Assembly (NCBI GenBank): GCA_009694805.1
Contig: SICM01000025.1
Location: 1 to 36,525, forward strand
Reading direction: 5' to 3'
Length of the DNA stretch: 36,525 nt
Source: Candidatus Latescibacterota bacterium
GTDB taxonomy: Bacteria > Latescibacterota > UBA2968 > SICM01
Shown here: positions 23,677-32,417 of the stretch, piece by piece
Layout: each line of letters begins with the position of its first letter
Position numbering within the stretch: position 1 is the first letter of the stretch
Position numbers and translations under genes: made by a program
The notes under the pieces: generated by a model
The model's input: the letters and a program-made list of their open reading frames with translations, nothing else
Told to the model about the DNA's origin: nothing
Database searches by the model: none

Positions 23677-25163
23677 TTAAAAACCCCTCCTCCCCCACGG
23701 CCCTTTGATCGGCGGGTGCCAGTTCTCCGGCGGGTCGAACGGCGCGCCGGTCAGCCGGCCGTCGATCAGCACCTCGTCCCTCCCGAAGGGGAACTCTGCG
23801 AGACGCTTTTCAAGACGCCGATGCGCCTCCTCGGCCAGGCCCCTGAACGCCGCCTGTTCGGCCAGGTTCGTCAATTCGCCCGGATCTGCCTCCACGTCGA
23901 ACAGTTGCCGGTGGTCCCCCGGCTGCCAGTAGATGTACTTGAACCGGTCCCACCGGCGCATCGCCGAATGACCCGCTGCGCCGGGCATGAGGTCATACGC
24001 CGCGATGACCTCCCCATCTCCCGGCGCGCCCCCCCCTGGAGCATGGGGAACAGGGAATCCGCCGAAGCCGTCTCCGGTCCCGGCACGCCCGCCAGGTCGA
24101 GCAGCGTCGGCATCAGCGTGGAGACGCCCACCGGCTCTTCCTGACGCCCTGACCGCACGATCCCCCGCTTCTCCCGCCAGGCGTCCGGCACGTTCACGAT
24201 ATAAGGCACGCGGGCCGACCCCTCGTAGAAGGTCGATTTGAAATACTGGTTGTGATCCCCCATCATGTCCCCGTGGTCCGAGGTGAAGGCGATGACCGTG
24301 TCTTCGCGCAGGCCGAGCCGGTCCAGGACCTGCAGCACCCGCCCCACGCAGACGTCGATGTGGGTGATCATGCCATAATAGTAGGCCTTGGACGTGCGCA
24401 TCTGCGCCTCCCCGATCGTCTGCCAGGTGTAGTGCAGGATGCGCCGCTGGTTGACCGGCAGTTCGTCCGCCACCCCTCCCGGCATCAGGTGGGGGGCGGG
24501 CACGTCCTGCGGTCGGTACAGCGTGTCGAACGGACGGGGCGGGTCGTAGGGCGAGTGGGGCTTGTTGAAGCTGCACCAGCAGAAGAACGGCTCTTGCTTC
24601 CGGTCGCGGGCGTGCCGTTCGAGGAACTGGGCCGTCTCTCGCGCGACCCAGGAAGAGACGTACTCCGGCTCCGGGATCGCGGACGGCGCCGCGAACACAT
24701 CGTTGTTCCCCACCCCGTGCGCCCGCGAGTAGCCCCCCCAGTCCGTGTGGCGTCGCAGCCAGGCCAGGTAGTCGTCGTCCATCTCCTCCGGCATCCGGCC
24801 CGACTCGTGGACCTGCATCTCGTGGAAGCCGTAGGCCTCCTTCACGGGATGAAAGTGCCGCTTCCCGAAGACCCCGCAGCGATAGCCCGCCGCGCCCAGA
24901 TGGTCTGACAGCGTCTGTCCCGGCGGGAACGGCCGGCTTCGCCACCGGTTCTGCCCCAGGGTGAGCGGATGCTGTCCCAGCATCCAGCACGAGCGCATCG
25001 GCACGCAGACCGGCGCCTCGCTGTAGGCCGCCCTGAAGGAGACGCCGCTTCTGGCCAGCCCGTCGAGCACGGGGGTGCGGATGGCCGGGTTTCCGTCCGC
25101 GCCGAGGGCATCCCCGCGCTGCTGATCGGTGGTGATGAGGAGAAGATTAGGATAGGATGACAT
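23677..25163 (-). CDS. Type I sulfatase, interrupted by a frameshift
   Basis: The first frame (from ATG 25163, AGAGG upstream) reads as a sulfatase: LLLITTDQQRGDALG (D13 and Q14 as metal ligands), APVCVPMRS with C53-x-P-x-R57 as the formylglycine site, GKRHFHP and AFTSDHGDMMGDHN. Near 24029-24036, a run of eight C, the sense passes into a second frame: APGDGEVIAAYDLMPGAAG, then RRWDRFKYIYWQPGDHRQLF and VEADPGELTNLAEQ, ending at 23677. Together they give about 495 residues, the usual length. The shift sits in a homopolymer, so it may be a sequencing error; otherwise the C-terminal quarter is lost. There is no signal peptide. It removes sulfate esters after formylglycine maturation; no maturase of the usual type is present here. 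Confidence 0.82.
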
Positions 25164-25177
25164 GAGAGCCTCTGGTT

Positions 25178-26065
25178 TTAAACTCTGATCCCCTGCACCT
25201 CTGTGCGTAGCCTGTAGAGACTCGTCCGGGCGGTGATGTAGAGCGAGCGCCCGTCATCGTCCCCCCACGCCAGGTTGGCCGGCTGTTCGGGACAGACGAT
25301 GCGCCCCAGCACCTTCGCGTCCGGCGTGATCAGCCAGACTGCCCCCGGCCCCGTACACCAGACATTCCCCTCCACGTCCACCTTCATCCCGTCGGGCGAG
25401 CCCTTGTCCTCGTGCGCCATGTCGAGAAAGAGCCGGCCATTCGCCAGCGTCCCGTCGGCCCGCACGTCGAACGCCCGGATGTGGCGGTGCGCCGAGTCGT
25501 CGATGTAGAGAATGGACTCATCCGGCGAGAACGCCAGCCCGTTGGGCCGCTCAAAGTCCTCCGCCAGAAGGGTCATCGCCCCGTCCGGCGCGACCCGGTA
25601 GACCCCGTTGACGGCCAGCTCCTTGCCCTCGGTGTAGTTCTTCAGGCCGTAGGGCGGGTCCGTGAAATAGACCGCGCCGTCCGATTTGACCACCACGTCG
25701 TTCGGGCTGTTCAGCCGCTTCCCTTCGAAGCGCGCCGCCACGTCGTCCACCCTGCCGTCCGCCTCCGTCCGGGACACCCGCCGGCCACTGTGCTCGCACG
25801 ACACCAGCCGCCCCTGCCGGTCGAGCGTGTGACCGTTGGCGTTGCCGCTCGGGTGGCGGTAGGTCGTGACGTGCGGGCCGTCTGCTTCAAACCGATACCG
25901 CACGATCCGGCTGCTGGGGATGTCGCTGAACAGCAGATCCTTTTCACCCCTCAGCCAGACGGGTCCCTCTGTGAACTGGAACCCCGTGGCCAGATGTTCT
26001 ATCGTGACGCCTTCGCCCACATACTTTCTGAATGCCTGATCGCGAACTTCAAATCGAGCTTCCAT
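25178..26065 (-). CDS. SMP-30/gluconolactonase/LRE family protein
   Basis: A 295-residue six-bladed beta-propeller lactonase. The metal ligands are recognisable: FTEGPVW (E33), LNSPNDVV (Asn of PND) and GSPDGMKVD (Asp). GNANGHTLDRQGRLVSCEHS and DGAVYFTDPPYGL match the family closely, as do ERPNGLAFSPDES and YIDDSAHRH. It hydrolyses sugar lactones, which fits a pathway of sugar dehydrogenase then lactonase. It starts 24 bp after the upstream dioxygenase and ends 14 bp before the sulfatase. No signal peptide is present. Confidence 0.92.
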   Translation of the reverse strand: MEARFEVRDQAFRKYVGEGVTIEHLATGFQFTEGPVWLRGEKDLLFSDIPSSRIVRYRFEADGPHVTTYRHPSGNANGHTLDRQGRLVSCEHSGRRVSRTEADGRVDDVAARFEGKRLNSPNDVVVKSDGAVYFTDPPYGLKNYTEGKELAVNGVYRVAPDGAMTLLAEDFERPNGLAFSPDESILYIDDSAHRHIRAFDVRADGTLANGRLFLDMAHEDKGSPDGMKVDVEGNVWCTGPGAVWLITPDAKVLGRIVCPEQPANLAWGDDDGRSLYITARTSLYRLRTEVQGIRV

Positions 26066-26089
26066 GGTCCTGCTCCCGAGTGTATGAGA

Positions 26090-26866
26090 TTACTTCATCG
26101 TCTCCGACGGGAAGTCGATCCCCGCCTCCCCGCGCCGGTTGTAGCGCTCGTCGTCCCCGTGGTAGCTCGGCACGCCCGACCGCAGGCCCAGACCGAGCAA
26201 CTGCCGCTTCATCGGGTCGGTCGTTTGCAGCAGGTCCGCCAGCAGGGGCTGTGTGAAATAGTTGTCCATCCGCTTGATCCAGTAGCGCCCGAAGTAGGCG
26301 AACAGCCCTGCGCGGTCCTTCCCGGAACGGTTCTGGTCGCCCGTGTGCCACAGCCCCGCGTCGAAGAACACGGCATCCCCCGCCCGGGCCGGCACGCGCA
26401 CCTCCCCCGGCAGGGGGTCCGCATCCGTCCGGCCCGGCCCCTCCTCCCGCCGGTGGCTACCCGGCAGCACCCGAAGCAGTCCCATCTCCTCCGTCATGTC
26501 CTCCAGGTAGATGCCGGTGTTGATCGAAAGCGTCTTATTGCAGACGAATCTGACATCCCGGTGCCAGCCCACCTTCCCCTGGCCCGGTCGGGCGATCAGG
26601 AGGTCCAGCGCCAGGAGCTGCACGTCCTCCCCGATCAGGTCCCGCTCCGCCTCGATCAGCGCGGCCACGTCCAGCGCCTCCCGGAACGCCCGCCGCCGGA
26701 ACAGCGCCCGCTCGTGCCAGACGCGCCGGCCCACCTCCGGCGGCTCCGAGGCCATCAGCGCCCGCGCCTCGCGCCGCATGGCCTCCAGCAGTTCCCCCTG
26801 GACCACCCCCTCCAGGACCAGGTATCCCGTCTCTTCAAAGGTCTGCTTCTGAGCCAAGGTAAGCAC
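26090..26866 (-). CDS. Phytanoyl-CoA dioxygenase family protein with intact iron site
   Basis: A 258-residue Fe(II)/2-oxoglutarate oxygenase. The facial triad is clear: VGWHRDVRF (H102, D104) and GLWHTGDQN (H174), with R185 in GKDRAGLFAY for 2-oxoglutarate. RVLPGSHRR (132-140) is the family loop. The start is a GTG at 26866 with GAGGAG 5 nt upstream. It differs from the dioxygenase at 22919-23656, which lacks the canonical His-x-Asp. It should hydroxylate a small molecule in the same pathway, perhaps oxidative demethylation or dealkylation; the substrate is unknown. Confidence 0.9.
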   Translation of the reverse strand: MLTLAQKQTFEETGYLVLEGVVQGELLEAMRREARALMASEPPEVGRRVWHERALFRRRAFREALDVAALIEAERDLIGEDVQLLALDLLIARPGQGKVGWHRDVRFVCNKTLSINTGIYLEDMTEEMGLLRVLPGSHRREEGPGRTDADPLPGEVRVPARAGDAVFFDAGLWHTGDQNRSGKDRAGLFAYFGRYWIKRMDNYFTQPLLADLLQTTDPMKRQLLGLGLRSGVPSYHGDDERYNRRGEAGIDFPSETMK

Positions 26867-26927
26867 AGGTACTCCTCATCTCCCGTATCATCTGCGGATT
26901 GTCCTGGCGCCCTGAGGGACGTTTTGG

Positions 26928-27884
26928 TCAGGCGATCTTCGCCAGCGCCGCTTTGACCACATCAAAGATCTCAGGGTATTTTCGGGGCGCCTCCAGCGTG
27001 CAGAGGACCACGTGCCCGTACCTACCCGCGACCTCCAGTTCCTGCGCCAGACGGTCTGCGGACCGCACCTGATACGGGTCCCCGTAGGCCCCGATGAACG
27101 GCACGAAGGTGTTGGCGCTGGGGTCCTCCAGCCGCTTCATCTCCGCGGCCTCGAACGCCACCCGCTCGATGCTCCAGGCGGGCCGGTAGAACCACGAGAT
27201 CGTCTGCGTGCCGTAGTCCAGCCTCAGGCGGTTCCCATAGTAGGGGTTCGGGTTGAACGGCGGCCAGATGTGGTTGGTCACGAGCGCATCCGGTTTGGCG
27301 TCCTTGGCGCAGAGATAGAGGAAGTGAGAGACATCCACCAGGCTCTCCTCCGACATCCGCCGGATGGCCTCGCCTTCCTCCATCTCCCCCGTCTCCACCA
27401 TCATCCGCTCCCGGATGCCCCGGCACAGGTCGCAGAAGCAGGCGTAGTGGTTCTGAAATCCGAACCCGTCGAAGGCCACTCCGTCGGCCACGGCCAGCGC
27501 CGCCCGCACGCGCGCCTTCAACGCCTCCCTGGATGCGGGGTGTTCATAGCAGAGGAGGCGGTTCGGCTGGACGATGGAGAACCATCGGTAGGAGGTCTGC
27601 TGGTAGCCCGGCGGCGCACAGTCCGAGACCCCGGCGGCGATGGCCTCCTCCACGGGCAGCACGACCTGGAGGCACTCCGGGTGCTGCTCCGAGAAGGGGC
27701 CCGTCGCGTTGGGCGACACCACCGCCACCACCCGGACGCCGAGATCCCTCCCACCCTTCACCAACCCCTCCGTCGGGTTGGAGAGGATCAGCGTGTCGAA
27801 CCCGCACGCGTGCGCGAACGCGACGACGGCCCTCTCATCCTCCTCCGTCTTTCTGGGCATGTGCCAGTCCCACGCGGCCTTCAT
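26928..27884 (-). CDS. Unrecognised protein, probable TIM-barrel glycosidase-like fold with a Cys cluster
   Basis: A 318-residue soluble protein I cannot assign to a named enzyme. It alternates strands and helices as in a TIM barrel: FDTLILSNPTEGLV (29-42), VRVVAVVSPNA (50-60), GVAFDGFGFQNHYACFCDLC (135-154), DALVTNHIWPP, TQTISWFYRP and HVVLCTLEAP. The pattern VAFDGFGFQNHYACFCDLC resembles the F-D-G-x...C-x-C-x-x-C region of hypothetical glycosyl hydrolases in which an Asp/Glu after the barrel strand is catalytic. C149, C151 and C154 could bind a metal. The start ATG has GAGGAATC upstream. There is no signal peptide. Its place between a GNAT and a dioxygenase gene gives only a general catabolic context. 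Confidence 0.65.
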   Translation of the reverse strand: MKAAWDWHMPRKTEEDERAVVAFAHACGFDTLILSNPTEGLVKGGRDLGVRVVAVVSPNATGPFSEQHPECLQVVLPVEEAIAAGVSDCAPPGYQQTSYRWFSIVQPNRLLCYEHPASREALKARVRAALAVADGVAFDGFGFQNHYACFCDLCRGIRERMMVETGEMEEGEAIRRMSEESLVDVSHFLYLCAKDAKPDALVTNHIWPPFNPNPYYGNRLRLDYGTQTISWFYRPAWSIERVAFEAAEMKRLEDPSANTFVPFIGAYGDPYQVRSADRLAQELEVAGRYGHVVLCTLEAPRKYPEIFDVVKAALAKIA

Positions 27885-27908
27885 AAAGATTCCTCATCGA
27901 AAAAAATG

Positions 27909-28856
27909 TCAGATCTTCTTCTCATATACCGTCAGGTCGTGGTAATCCATCCCGATCTTGACCTGTCTTTCGAGCCGTTCAACCTCCCGGTACCCTGCGC
28001 GTTCGAACGCCCGGATCTTCTCCGCCTCTGAATCCGCCGCGCAGACCGTCAGACGCTCCAGCCCGCAGTCCCGCTCCAGGGCATCCAGCATGTCCGGCCA
28101 CAGGTTCGCGTAGAGCGGATGGATCAGGAGGTCCAGGATGCCGGTATGGCCCTCGTGCCGGCGGGACGAAGGGACCACGGTCCCGAACCCCAGGATCGTC
28201 TCCTCCCCGTCCAGCGTCATCGCCCGAAACCCCTCCCGGTCCACCTGTCTCCGGAGCGTGACGAATTCCCCTTCGAAATGCGAGCCCAGGAAACAGCCCA
28301 GATCGTAGTGTTTCACCACGCCCGGATGCCGGACATTGAACAGCGCCGACAGGTCCGCCTGGTCCCCCGCCGCCATCGGACGGAACGTCGTCCGCTGGCC
28401 GGCCCGGAACAGGTTCTCGTCCTCCCCCGACGGGCTCAGCGTCAGCTTGAACGCGTGGCGCTCTCCCATCGTCCCGACACGCACGAACCCGACCTTCCGG
28501 TAGATCTCCCGGACCCACTCCCGCCACGCGGCCAGGTAGACCGCCCTCGCCCCGCGCCTCCGGAACGTCTCCACCGCCTCCCGGACCGTCGCGGCCCCGA
28601 TCCCCTGCCCCCGGAACGCCTCATCCGTGAACACCTGGGACAGAATCCCCTGCCCGCGCCGGGAGATCGTGTAGGACGTGGTCCCCACGCACCGGTCCCC
28701 CGCGAACGCCCCTGCGAACCCGTAGGTCTCATCCCCCCACGGCGCTTCCAGGCGGGATTGCGTGGCCCACGCATAGTCCCCGCTCCAGAACCGGAGGACC
28801 CCCTGTCTCTCCTGCTCCGGGGATTCGTGCGTCACGTGTCTGATCTGCCAGGACAC
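27909..28856 (-). CDS. GNAT-family N-acetyltransferase, two-domain
   Basis: A 315-residue protein. The first GNAT domain (about 1-140) has the acetyl-CoA motif QVFTDEAFRGQGIGAATVRE (74-93, with R82-G-Q-G-I-G) and the following YLAA strand and YRKVGFVRVG. The second (about 150-315) keeps the fold (ADLSALFNVRHP, TGILDLLIHPLYANLW, IRAFERAGYREVERLERQVK) but lacks an R/QxxGxG/A loop, so it is likely non-catalytic. The start is a GTG at 28856 with AGGAGG 8 nt upstream. It begins a transcription unit just after the terminator/repeat block at 28880-28987. The acceptor is unknown. Confidence 0.82.
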   Translation of the reverse strand: MSWQIRHVTHESPEQERQGVLRFWSGDYAWATQSRLEAPWGDETYGFAGAFAGDRCVGTTSYTISRRGQGILSQVFTDEAFRGQGIGAATVREAVETFRRRGARAVYLAAWREWVREIYRKVGFVRVGTMGERHAFKLTLSPSGEDENLFRAGQRTTFRPMAAGDQADLSALFNVRHPGVVKHYDLGCFLGSHFEGEFVTLRRQVDREGFRAMTLDGEETILGFGTVVPSSRRHEGHTGILDLLIHPLYANLWPDMLDALERDCGLERLTVCAADSEAEKIRAFERAGYREVERLERQVKIGMDYHDLTVYEKKI

Positions 28857-28879
28857 CTGCTCGTCCTCCTAGTCACCCC

Positions 28880-28907
28880 GTAGCACGGAGATCAATCTCC
28901 GTGCTAC
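28880..28907. repeat. Palindromic repeat, GTAGCACGGAGAT type
   Basis: GTAGCACGGAGAT (28880-28892) and its exact reverse complement (28895-28907) are separated by two bases. It is closely related in layout to the GTAGCGCGGGAA palindrome 52 bp further on and belongs to the dispersed GTAGC...GCTAC repeats of environmental genomes. Confidence 0.7.
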
Positions 28908-28928
28908 CTGGACGCGCCCGGCGAGCTG

Positions 28929-28949
28929 AAAAAGCCCGATTTATCGGGC
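28929..28949 (-). terminator. Rho-independent terminator
   Basis: On the minus strand GCCCGAT-AA-ATCGGGC is followed by TTTTT. It ends the transcript of the isomerase gene (stop at 29007) and separates two transcription units of the catabolic cluster. Confidence 0.75.
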
Positions 28950-28958
28950 GTACACCAG

Positions 28959-28987
28959 GTAGCGCGGGAACTTCATTCCCGCGCTAC
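28959..28987. repeat. Palindromic repeat, GTAGCGCGGGAA type
   Basis: GTAGCGCGGGAA (28959-28970) pairs with TTCCCGCGCTAC (28976-28987) over a 5-nt loop. It flanks the terminator on the side opposite the GTAGCACGGAGAT palindrome. Confidence 0.7.
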
Positions 28988-29006
28988 GATGGCCCTGCAA
29001 TTTCCT

Positions 29007-29813
29007 TTAGATCTTCCCCGTCAGCTCCCTGAGATAGGCGATGCCGTCCCGAATACTCTCCCGTGTGGTCGTGGATGCGCCCGACTCCAGGCACAGCGGG
29101 CCCTGGTACCCGGCCTCCTTCAGGAGCGCCAGGCTCTTCTTCAGGTCGTATTCCCGCACCTGCCCGTCCCGCCCCTTCCACGACTGCCGGCCGTCTGCGC
29201 TGTAATTGAACGCCTTCACGTGGCATGAGAAGGCCCTGGGGGCCAGCGTCCGCACGCCCGCCTCCCAGTCCCCGTCCGGGAAGTTCCCCGTGTCCGGGCA
29301 GGTGGCGAACCAGGGCGTGTCCATCGCCGTCAGGATCCGGGCGAGGTTCCCGGAGGTGGACGACACGCCGCCGTGGTTCTCGATCAGCAGCTTCACCCCG
29401 GCCTGTTCCCCCACCCGAACCAGCTCCTGGTACCCTTCGATCACCCGCCCCATGGCCCCCTCGTCCTCCGCGTGCCCGGTGTTGATCCGGATGGCCGCGG
29501 ACTTCAGCGCCGAGGCCGTGTAGAACCACTGCTTGAGCGCCTCCAGGTCCGTACGCCGCGTGGCGGCGTCTGCGCCGGCGATGTTCCCCATGTCCACGGC
29601 GATGTTCCGGACCGACAGGCCGTTGTCCTCCAGGGCCTTGCGCAGCTCGTTCAGATACCGGGCCTCCTGGCTCGCGAAGAACGCCGAGCAGAGTTCCACG
29701 GTCTTCACCTCGTAGGACGCGCATACCTTCGGAAACTCCAGCAGCGTCAGGGTCTTCTCCCGCAGGATCTCCCCGCTGAGGATCCACCCCGCAATCCCGA
29801 TCTCCAGGTTCAT
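29007..29813 (-). CDS. Sugar phosphate isomerase/epimerase (xylose-isomerase-like TIM barrel)
   Basis: A 268-residue AP-endonuclease-2-fold protein. The metal ligands are visible: LLIENHGG (E145), CPDTGNF (D174), CHVKAF (H198) and LCLESG (E243). These four residues mark a sugar or keto-sugar isomerase/epimerase. The ATG at 29813 (AAGGAAGGGTG upstream) is preferred to a GTG at 29837 inside the sulfatase-like gene's end. It starts 20 bp after that gene's stop and ends the transcription unit. The substrate is likely a ketose or cyclitol from the same pathway. Confidence 0.88.
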   Translation of the reverse strand: MNLEIGIAGWILSGEILREKTLTLLEFPKVCASYEVKTVELCSAFFASQEARYLNELRKALEDNGLSVRNIAVDMGNIAGADAATRRTDLEALKQWFYTASALKSAAIRINTGHAEDEGAMGRVIEGYQELVRVGEQAGVKLLIENHGGVSSTSGNLARILTAMDTPWFATCPDTGNFPDGDWEAGVRTLAPRAFSCHVKAFNYSADGRQSWKGRDGQVREYDLKKSLALLKEAGYQGPLCLESGASTTTRESIRDGIAYLRELTGKI

Positions 29814-29833
29814 TGGATCACCCTTCCTTCCCT

Positions 29834-31327
29834 TCACATCTGCTGCGGATCATGTCTTTTTTCGATCTGCCCGAAATCGAACGCGTTGCTCCCCTCCGGC
29901 GCGGTGAAGTGCGTCACCGCGTGAGGGATCAGCGGGTGCCCGCAGCCGGCCACGGTCCGTCTCGCCCGCTGCTTCCGGGCGATGCCTTCCAGCATCCGCT
30001 CCGCGGACCATCTCCGGTGGATCTTCTCCAGGAGTCCTCCCGCGACCTCCCGGCACGCCGGGTCGTCTCTCCGGTCGCGCATCTCCTCCGGGTCCTCCTT
30101 CAGGTTGAAGAGCTGGTAGGACCTGAACTCGTGGTAGTAGGTCAGCTTCCACGGGCCGCTGCGGATCATGCAGGACGGCTGGTCACCCAGCAGGCCGTTG
30201 AACTCGGAGAAGACCTCGTCCGGCCAGTCGGCCACTTCTTCCCCTTTGAGAAACCCGGCGAGGCTCCTCCCCGGCACGTCCGGCATCGGCCCTGCGCCCG
30301 CGATGTCCAGAAGGGTCGGCCCCACGTCGACCAGGCTGGCCACGGCGTCCACCACCCTGCCCGGCGCGAACCTTCCTGGCCACGAGACGATCAGGGGCAC
30401 GCGCACCGTGCCGTTGTAGAAGTTGCTCTTCCACCACAGGCCGTGCTCGCAGGCCATGTCACCCAGGTCCGCGCAGTAGACGATCACCGTGTCTTCGGCC
30501 TCCGGCGAAGACCGGACGCCATCCACGATCCGGCCCACGTTCCGGTCCAGTTCCGTGACCAGCCCGTAGTAGGCCGCCAGCCCCCTCCGGTTCTGCTCCG
30601 GGGTCAGGTCGAACACCCCCCGTCGCTCCCGCCACTTGATCATGGCCGGGTGAAGCCTGTCCAGGTACGCTTTCGACATCGGGGCCGGCGGAGGGATTCG
30701 GTCCCTATAATGGTCAAAGAGGTCTTTCGAACAGATCAGCGGGTTGCGCGGCAGGATCAGGCTGCTCACTAAGCAATACGGCCTGTCCGTCGCCCGATGA
30801 GCGGAGATGAATTCACACGTCTTCTCCGTCACCGCCTGATCGAACGCCTGAAACCCCGTCTTCCCGTGGCCGGAGACCTGGACTGCATACTTGACCTGCG
30901 CCGTGGTCCGGTTCCCGCCGGCGCCTTCGATCTCCGGCGACAGCGCCTTCAGGGGGTCCCCCACCAGCCGCTTCTCAAACCCGTGAAACTGATCCGTCCC
31001 CTGGAAGTGCATCTTTCCGCACAGGACCGTCTCGTACCCCGCCGCCCCGAGGAGATGCGCGAACGTCGGGACGTCCGGGGCCAGGACCGACCCGACCTCC
31101 CATGCCTCGATGTCATCCGCATACTGCGAGGTGAGAAACCCCATCCGGGAGGGGACCGTCATGGGAAACGTGCAGTGGACATCCGTGAACCGCACCCCTT
31201 CCCCGGCCAGGGCGTCCAGATGAGGCGTCTGCACGACCCCGTCCCCCGCGCACCCCATGAAGCGCGCGTTGTGCGAGCACGAGAAGATCAGGACGATGTT
31301 GGGCCTTCCGGAGATTCCAGGTTTCAC
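29834..31327 (-). CDS. Sulfatase-like protein lacking the catalytic residues
   Basis: A 497-residue alkaline-phosphatase-fold protein that aligns end to end with sulfatases, yet the active site is altered. The usual TDDQ/TDQH opening reads LIFSCSHNARFMGC (13-26). The formylglycine motif C/S-x-P-S-R reads T57-V-P-S-R, with Thr instead of Cys or Ser. The FTSDHGD motif reads CADLGD, with Leu288 replacing the His metal ligand while D287 and D290 remain. GKMHF, VVQTPHLDALAGEGVRFTD and the C-terminal WKLTYYHEFRSYQLFNLKED are kept. The start is taken as the GTG at 31327 with AGAGG 7 nt upstream; a GTG at 31333 is possible. It is probably a non-sulfatase (binding or altered hydrolase) or inactive paralogue. 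Confidence 0.85.
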   Translation of the reverse strand: MKPGISGRPNIVLIFSCSHNARFMGCAGDGVVQTPHLDALAGEGVRFTDVHCTFPMTVPSRMGFLTSQYADDIEAWEVGSVLAPDVPTFAHLLGAAGYETVLCGKMHFQGTDQFHGFEKRLVGDPLKALSPEIEGAGGNRTTAQVKYAVQVSGHGKTGFQAFDQAVTEKTCEFISAHRATDRPYCLVSSLILPRNPLICSKDLFDHYRDRIPPPAPMSKAYLDRLHPAMIKWRERRGVFDLTPEQNRRGLAAYYGLVTELDRNVGRIVDGVRSSPEAEDTVIVYCADLGDMACEHGLWWKSNFYNGTVRVPLIVSWPGRFAPGRVVDAVASLVDVGPTLLDIAGAGPMPDVPGRSLAGFLKGEEVADWPDEVFSEFNGLLGDQPSCMIRSGPWKLTYYHEFRSYQLFNLKEDPEEMRDRRDDPACREVAGGLLEKIHRRWSAERMLEGIARKQRARRTVAGCGHPLIPHAVTHFTAPEGSNAFDFGQIEKRHDPQQM

Positions 31328-31340
31328 GTCCACGCCTCTG

Positions 31341-32417
31341 TCAATACCGCCCGTGCCGATACGCCGCCTCGTACATCGCCACGACGTTCTCCGTAGGGGA
31401 GTTGTCCTGCAACTGGTGCGTCGGCGCGAGCGCATAGCCTCCGCCCGGCATCATGACCGCCAGCGTCTCGCGCACATCCTGAACCGTGTCCTGGACCGTC
31501 CCCCTGGCCACCGGCCCGGCGGTGGAGATGCATCCGTGAAACGCCAGCCGGTCCCCGAAACGCTCCTTCAGGTACGCGGGCGACATGTCCTTCGCCTCCG
31601 GCTGGAGTGTGTCCACGACACGAATCCCCATCTCGATGAAGTCGTCGAACGCCCAGCTGCTGGACCCGCAGGAGTGGATCACCACCGGGATGCCGTGAGA
31701 CCCGGCGAGGTCCACGAACTTCTGGTGATGGGGACGGATGTGCTTACGATAGAGGTCGAGCCTCATCAGCGGCCCCCTTTGCGTGCCGAGGTCCTCTCCC
31801 ATCCAGAGCGCGTCGATCCCCCCTTTCGCGGCTTCCAGCGTCCGCCGGGTGACTTCCAGCTGGGCCTCGATCTTCCGCGCGATGTAGCGCAGACAGGCAG
31901 GCTCATCCGTCATCAGGTCCACCAGCACCTGTTCCATTGTGCGGATCATCCCCGTGCTGTTGACGATGTCCCCCGTGCCCGGGTTCCCCGTGACGATACA
32001 ATACCCCTGCATGCGCCGGCACTGTTCGACGACCCACGCATAGTCAAAATGATCCGGCGACGGCATGGGCCAGGCCTCCACCTCACCCAGCGTCGCGTCC
32101 TTGAGCGGAAAGTCGCAGTAGTCCCAGTACCCCCCCGACTCGTGTTCAATCCAGCGGCGATGAATCCCCCACATGTCCACGGTGCGCCCCGGGGTGTCCG
32201 CGTGCAGTTTCGGGCCGATATAGGGCGGGTTCACGGGTCGAAAATCCACCCGCAACGCCTGCCGCAGCCCCTCGTGGTCGTCCCCGGCCAGGCCGAAATG
32301 CCCCTTGAGTCGCCGGTCGATGCCGGGATTCGCGAAGTAGTTGATCGGCGCCCGGTCCGGCTCCTGCCGGGCGAAGGCCGTCAGCGCCCGCTCTTTGGAG
32401 CTCATCTCTTTCTTCAT
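31341..32417 (-). CDS. Uroporphyrinogen decarboxylase-family protein (MtaA/CmuA-like methyltransferase type)
   Basis: A 358-residue UroD-fold protein. It opens with the family text SSKERALTAFARQEPDRAPI and contains VVIHSCGSS (H248, C250) and AFHGCIST (C296). The H-x-C...C set is the zinc site of corrinoid-dependent methyltransferases (MtaA/MtbA type) and is absent from true HemE. GAGGAGAATTCG precedes the ATG. There is no heme gene nearby, and the operon is catabolic, which argues against HemE. A methyl-group transfer in demethylation of a methoxylated or N-methyl substrate is plausible, but no corrinoid protein gene is next to it. It begins 85 bp after the upstream dehydrogenase. Confidence 0.82.
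   Translation of the reverse strand: MKKEMSSKERALTAFARQEPDRAPINYFANPGIDRRLKGHFGLAGDDHEGLRQALRVDFRPVNPPYIGPKLHADTPGRTVDMWGIHRRWIEHESGGYWDYCDFPLKDATLGEVEAWPMPSPDHFDYAWVVEQCRRMQGYCIVTGNPGTGDIVNSTGMIRTMEQVLVDLMTDEPACLRYIARKIEAQLEVTRRTLEAAKGGIDALWMGEDLGTQRGPLMRLDLYRKHIRPHHQKFVDLAGSHGIPVVIHSCGSSSWAFDDFIEMGIRVVDTLQPEAKDMSPAYLKERFGDRLAFHGCISTAGPVARGTVQDTVQDVRETLAVMMPGGGYALAPTHQLQDNSPTENVVAMYEAAYRHGRY

Noticed and set aside
28880-28987. Palindromes considered as a riboswitch or small RNA
   Set aside because: They are simple perfect stems of dispersed-repeat type, and the middle one is a normal terminator for the opposite-strand gene.
31341-32417. Call as HemE (true uroporphyrinogen decarboxylase)
   Set aside because: The H-x-C...C zinc site and the catabolic neighbours point to the methyltransferase branch; no heme genes are near.
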